Positions 61,921 to 64,000 of a stretch of DNA of 64,000 nt are shown in pieces. This stretch comes from Albimonas donghaensis (lineage in GTDB: Bacteria > Pseudomonadota > Alphaproteobacteria > Rhodobacterales > Rhodobacteraceae): assembly GCF_900106695.1 (NCBI RefSeq), contig NZ_FNMZ01000001.1, forward strand, positions 186,001-250,000, written 5' to 3'. The number at the start of each line of letters is the position of its first letter. Position 1 is the stretch's first letter. The notes under the pieces were generated by a model. It was not told the origin of the DNA, made no database searches, and was given only the letters and a program-made list of their open reading frames with translations. A program made the translations under genes and the position numbers.

Positions 61921-62690
61921 TGACCCGGCGCCGGTTGCAGATCCTGATGCCCTGGGCCGTCACCCTCGGCCTGTTCGCGCTGTGGGAGGCGTTCTGCAAG
62001 ATCTCGGGCATCGAGGTGTTCATCCTGCCCGCCCCTTCCGACGCCTGGGCGGCGGGGGTGGAGTTCTGGCCGCAGTTGCTGGAGCATTCCTTGCAGACGC
62101 TCTTCACCACCACCGCGGGCTTCGTGCTGGCGGTGGGGTTCGGGGTGCTGCTGGGGCTGGCGATCGGGTCTTCGACGCTGGTCTACAAGGGGCTCTACCC
62201 GGTGCTGGTGGGGTTCAATTCCATCCCCAAGGTGGCGCTGGTGCCGGTGCTGGTGATCTGGTTCGGGATCGGGACCGTGCCGGCGATCATCACCGCTTTC
62301 GTGATCTCGTTCTTTCCGATCGCGGTGAACGTGGCGACGGGGCTGGCGACGATCGAGCCGGAGCTGACCGACGTCCTGCGCTCGCTGGGGGCGAGCCGTC
62401 GGGAGATCCTCGCCAAGATCGGGCTGCCGCGGGCGATGCCCTATCTCTTCGCCTCGTTGAAGATCGCGATCACGCTGAGCTTCGTGGGGTCGGTGATCTC
62501 GGAGACGGTCGCGTCGAATTCGGGCATCGGCTATCTGATGCTGGCGGCGTCGTCGAACTACAACGTGCCGCTGGTCTTCGCGGGGCTGCTGGTCGTCGCG
62601 TTCCTCGGCGTGCTCATGTACGCGCTGATGGCGCTGGTCGAGGGGCGGATGACCGGCTGGGCCTTCCGCGGGACCGATCTGATGAGCTGA
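61920..62690 (+). CDS. ABC transporter permease (NMT1-type importer)
   Basis: A 256-residue inner-membrane permease with six hydrophobic segments. The EAA loop is DVLRSLGASRREILAKIGLPRAMPYLF. LYPVLVGFNSIPKVALVPVLVIWFGIG is typical for nitrate/sulfonate/pyrimidine permeases. ATG 61920 shares a base with the ATPase stop (TGATG). It completes an SBP-ATPase-permease set with the gene at 57874. Last gene of the sigma-54 operon. Confidence 0.91.
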   Translation: MTRRRLQILMPWAVTLGLFALWEAFCKISGIEVFILPAPSDAWAAGVEFWPQLLEHSLQTLFTTTAGFVLAVGFGVLLGLAIGSSTLVYKGLYPVLVGFNSIPKVALVPVLVIWFGIGTVPAIITAFVISFFPIAVNVATGLATIEPELTDVLRSLGASRREILAKIGLPRAMPYLFASLKIAITLSFVGSVISETVASNSGIGYLMLAASSNYNVPLVFAGLLVVAFLGVLMYALMALVEGRMTGWAFRGTDLMS

Positions 62691-62740
62691 GCCGGGCTGA
62701 GCCGAGCCGGGCAGGGGGACGGGGACGGGGACGGGCGCTG

Positions 62741-62758
62741 GACGCCCTTGCGGGCGTC
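62741..62758. terminator. Hairpin between convergent permease and phosphodiesterase genes
   Basis: GACGCCC-TTGC-GGGCGTC is a perfect 7-bp hairpin, flanked by GGGGAC repeats (62715-62733) that could pair with GTCCCC at 62777-62782. There is no T tract, so it is a possible, not certain, terminator. Confidence 0.4.
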
Positions 62759-62794
62759 GTCGCCCCGCCCGCCGTCCCCCCCTGAAGGCGCCCG

Positions 62795-63631
62795 TCAGCC
62801 GTACATCTTCGGCAGTTCGGTGATGTCGTGGTCGCCCATGGTCGCGGGCCGGACCAGGCGGCAATCCACCGAGCCGTCGGCCCCCAGCCGCCAGTCCAGC
62901 AGCCCGCAGAGCTTGTCGCCGATGCGCGGCTGGTGGGCGTCGGGGATCACGAAGGCCGAGGCCGGGCACCAGCCGTGGATCACGCCCTCGGCCGTCACCT
63001 GCCGAGTCTGGTGGACATGGCCGCAGCCGACGAGGCGAACATCCGCGCCCCGGATCAGATCCATCATCCGCGCCCGCGGCCCCATCGGGGCGTAGCGGAA
63101 GGGGGTGGGGTCGGCGGGCTCGTCCGGGGTCTCGCGGAACAGCGGCTTGTGGGTGAACAGCGCCACGGGGCCGGGGACCGCCAGCGTCTCCTCCAGCCAG
63201 TCCCATTGCGCCGCCTCCTCGGGCAGGCCCGAGAGGAACAGCTGCGCGTCGATCCCCACAACCCGCCAGCCGGCGATGTCGCGGGCGAAACGGTCGGCGC
63301 CGAAGACCCGCGCCCAGGCCGCCAGCGGGCCGGGACCGACGGGGGAGGCCGGCGCGTAGTCGCCATCGCCCGGATTGTCGCCGACGTCGTGATTGCCGGG
63401 GATGACCAGCGTCTCGACCCCCAGCTCCGCCAGCCGGGCGGCGGCGTAGTCCAGTTCCTCCGGCACGCCGGGCGCGTCGCGGGTCACGTCGCCGGAATGC
63501 ACCACGAGGTCGGGGGACTCGGCCCGGATCCAGGCGGCGAGCGCGTCGAAATTGGCGTCCACCTCCGCCTGTCCGGGGGCGAGATGTGTGTCGGAGATCT
63601 GCGCGATCCTGAGGCGTCTCGTATCGGCCAT
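62795..63631 (-). CDS. Metallophosphoesterase / cyclic-nucleotide phosphodiesterase-like
   Basis: A 278-residue calcineurin-like enzyme with the metal ligands in order: D14 and H16 (ISDTHLAPG), D48 (HSGDVTRD), N80 and H81 (GNHDVGD), then THKPLF and GCGHVHQ. The build resembles CpdA-type 3',5'-cyclic-nucleotide phosphodiesterases, but the substrate is not defined. ATG 63631 follows GAAGGA. No signal, so cytoplasmic. Confidence 0.87.
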   Translation of the reverse strand: MADTRRLRIAQISDTHLAPGQAEVDANFDALAAWIRAESPDLVVHSGDVTRDAPGVPEELDYAAARLAELGVETLVIPGNHDVGDNPGDGDYAPASPVGPGPLAAWARVFGADRFARDIAGWRVVGIDAQLFLSGLPEEAAQWDWLEETLAVPGPVALFTHKPLFRETPDEPADPTPFRYAPMGPRARMMDLIRGADVRLVGCGHVHQTRQVTAEGVIHGWCPASAFVIPDAHQPRIGDKLCGLLDWRLGADGSVDCRLVRPATMGDHDITELPKMYG

Positions 63632-63932
63632 GCGGGCGTCCTTCGTGCTTTGTCCTTCGCCGGGGGAGAGGGCGGTCCCCGGCCCGGGGCGCGACCCTAG
63701 CCCGCCTGCGTCCCCCCGGGCGTTGCGAAGGGCGCAACGGGCGTTGCGCGCTGCGCGCTCACGCCTTCGGGCCGTTCCGGTCCAGCTTGTCGGCGTCGCG
63801 GACCTCCCGACGCCCGCCGCAGGGCGCCGATGTCGCGCGATCGACATGGAACCGACACGCGGGCGCAGCGGCGCCCCGTCATCATCGGCCGGGACCAGAC
63901 CGCCCGCGCCGCACATATTCCAGGAGCGACCG
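63632..63932. other. Divergent region at the right end
   Basis: 301 bp without a gene. It includes GTTGCG-AAGGG-CGCAAC (63722-63738) followed by another GTTGCG (63743-63748), an operator-like cluster. No convincing -35/-10 pair was found. Confidence 0.5.
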
Positions 63933-64000
63933 ATGATCGGCCCCATCACCCGCCGCACGAGCCTGCGCCTCACCCTGAGCGCGGGCGCAGCCCTCGGCCT
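63933..64000 (+). CDS. Start of an exported protein (cut by window end)
   Basis: Only 22 full codons are visible: MIGPITRRTSLRLTLSAGAA and onward. Twin Arg followed by a hydrophobic run looks like a Tat signal. ATG 63933 has CAGGAG seven bases upstream. Nothing can be said of function. Confidence 0.6.
   Translation, partial: MIGPITRRTSLRLTLSAGAALG

Overview
The window is about 70% G+C (estimated by eye) and densely packed, with many ATGA/TGATG/GTGA overlaps. It reads as chromosomal DNA of a Rhodobacterales-type alphaproteobacterium. The clues are the hisD / UPF0262 / low-molecular-weight phosphatase operon, a zeta-type F-ATPase inhibitor (DUF1476) divergent from purC, the purS-purQ pair, a DUF3445 haem demethylase-type protein, TRAP transporters and a membrane-anchored FMN glutamate-synthase-like protein. 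I see no rRNA, tRNA, CRISPR array, insertion sequence, integrase or phage gene.

Layout. 1-5877 (minus): a CoA-thioester catabolic operon holding a citramalyl/malyl-CoA-type lyase (cut by the window edge), a CaiB/BaiF CoA-transferase, two MaoC-like hydratases around an acyl-CoA dehydrogenase, and an MmgE/PrpD protein. Together these could take a C5 dicarboxylate to acetyl-CoA plus a 2- or 3-carbon oxoacid. 6184-9555: an epoxide-hydrolase-type enzyme, then a methyltransferase coupled to a DUF3445 protein. 9599-14451: an SDR, a GlxA/AraC regulator, a MATE pump coupled to a PaaI thioesterase, and a divergent HxlR regulator with twin operator-like palindromes between. 14683-19842: malonyl-CoA decarboxylase, an acyl-CoA (possibly malonyl-CoA) synthetase and the FMN protein. 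19910-28300: two complete TRAP transporters, one beside an IclR regulator. 28381-35038: a 2OG oxygenase, the hisD operon, pepF, an OmpA-like lipoprotein and a small Fis-type protein. 35811-44133: ETF-quinone oxidoreductase, an atypical uracil-DNA glycosylase, moaB, a NUDIX hydrolase, purQ/purS, a DsbA-like protein, purC, DUF1476 and thiD. 44130-48739: thiE and thiM under a TPP riboswitch, a DUF2165 membrane protein, a Tat-exported glutathione peroxidase and an RTX protein. 48839-56786: purB and a yejABEF-type peptide ABC transporter carrying two extra small genes. 56953-62690: a GntR regulator divergent from an operon with a textbook sigma-54 promoter, encoding an NMT1-type ABC importer, a dihydroorotase-like amidohydrolase and a DUF1445 protein. 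62795-64000: a phosphodiesterase and the start of an exported protein.

How it fits together. Much of the window handles import and breakdown of small organic acids and nitrogen compounds (two TRAP systems, one peptide and one NMT1-type ABC system, CoA-ester chemistry), set among housekeeping purine, thiamine, histidine and electron-transfer genes. The best candidates for something new are the sigma-54-driven cyclic-amide/ureide operon, the paired-MaoC C5-acid operon, the methyltransferase-DUF3445 pair and the small proteins inside the yej operon.
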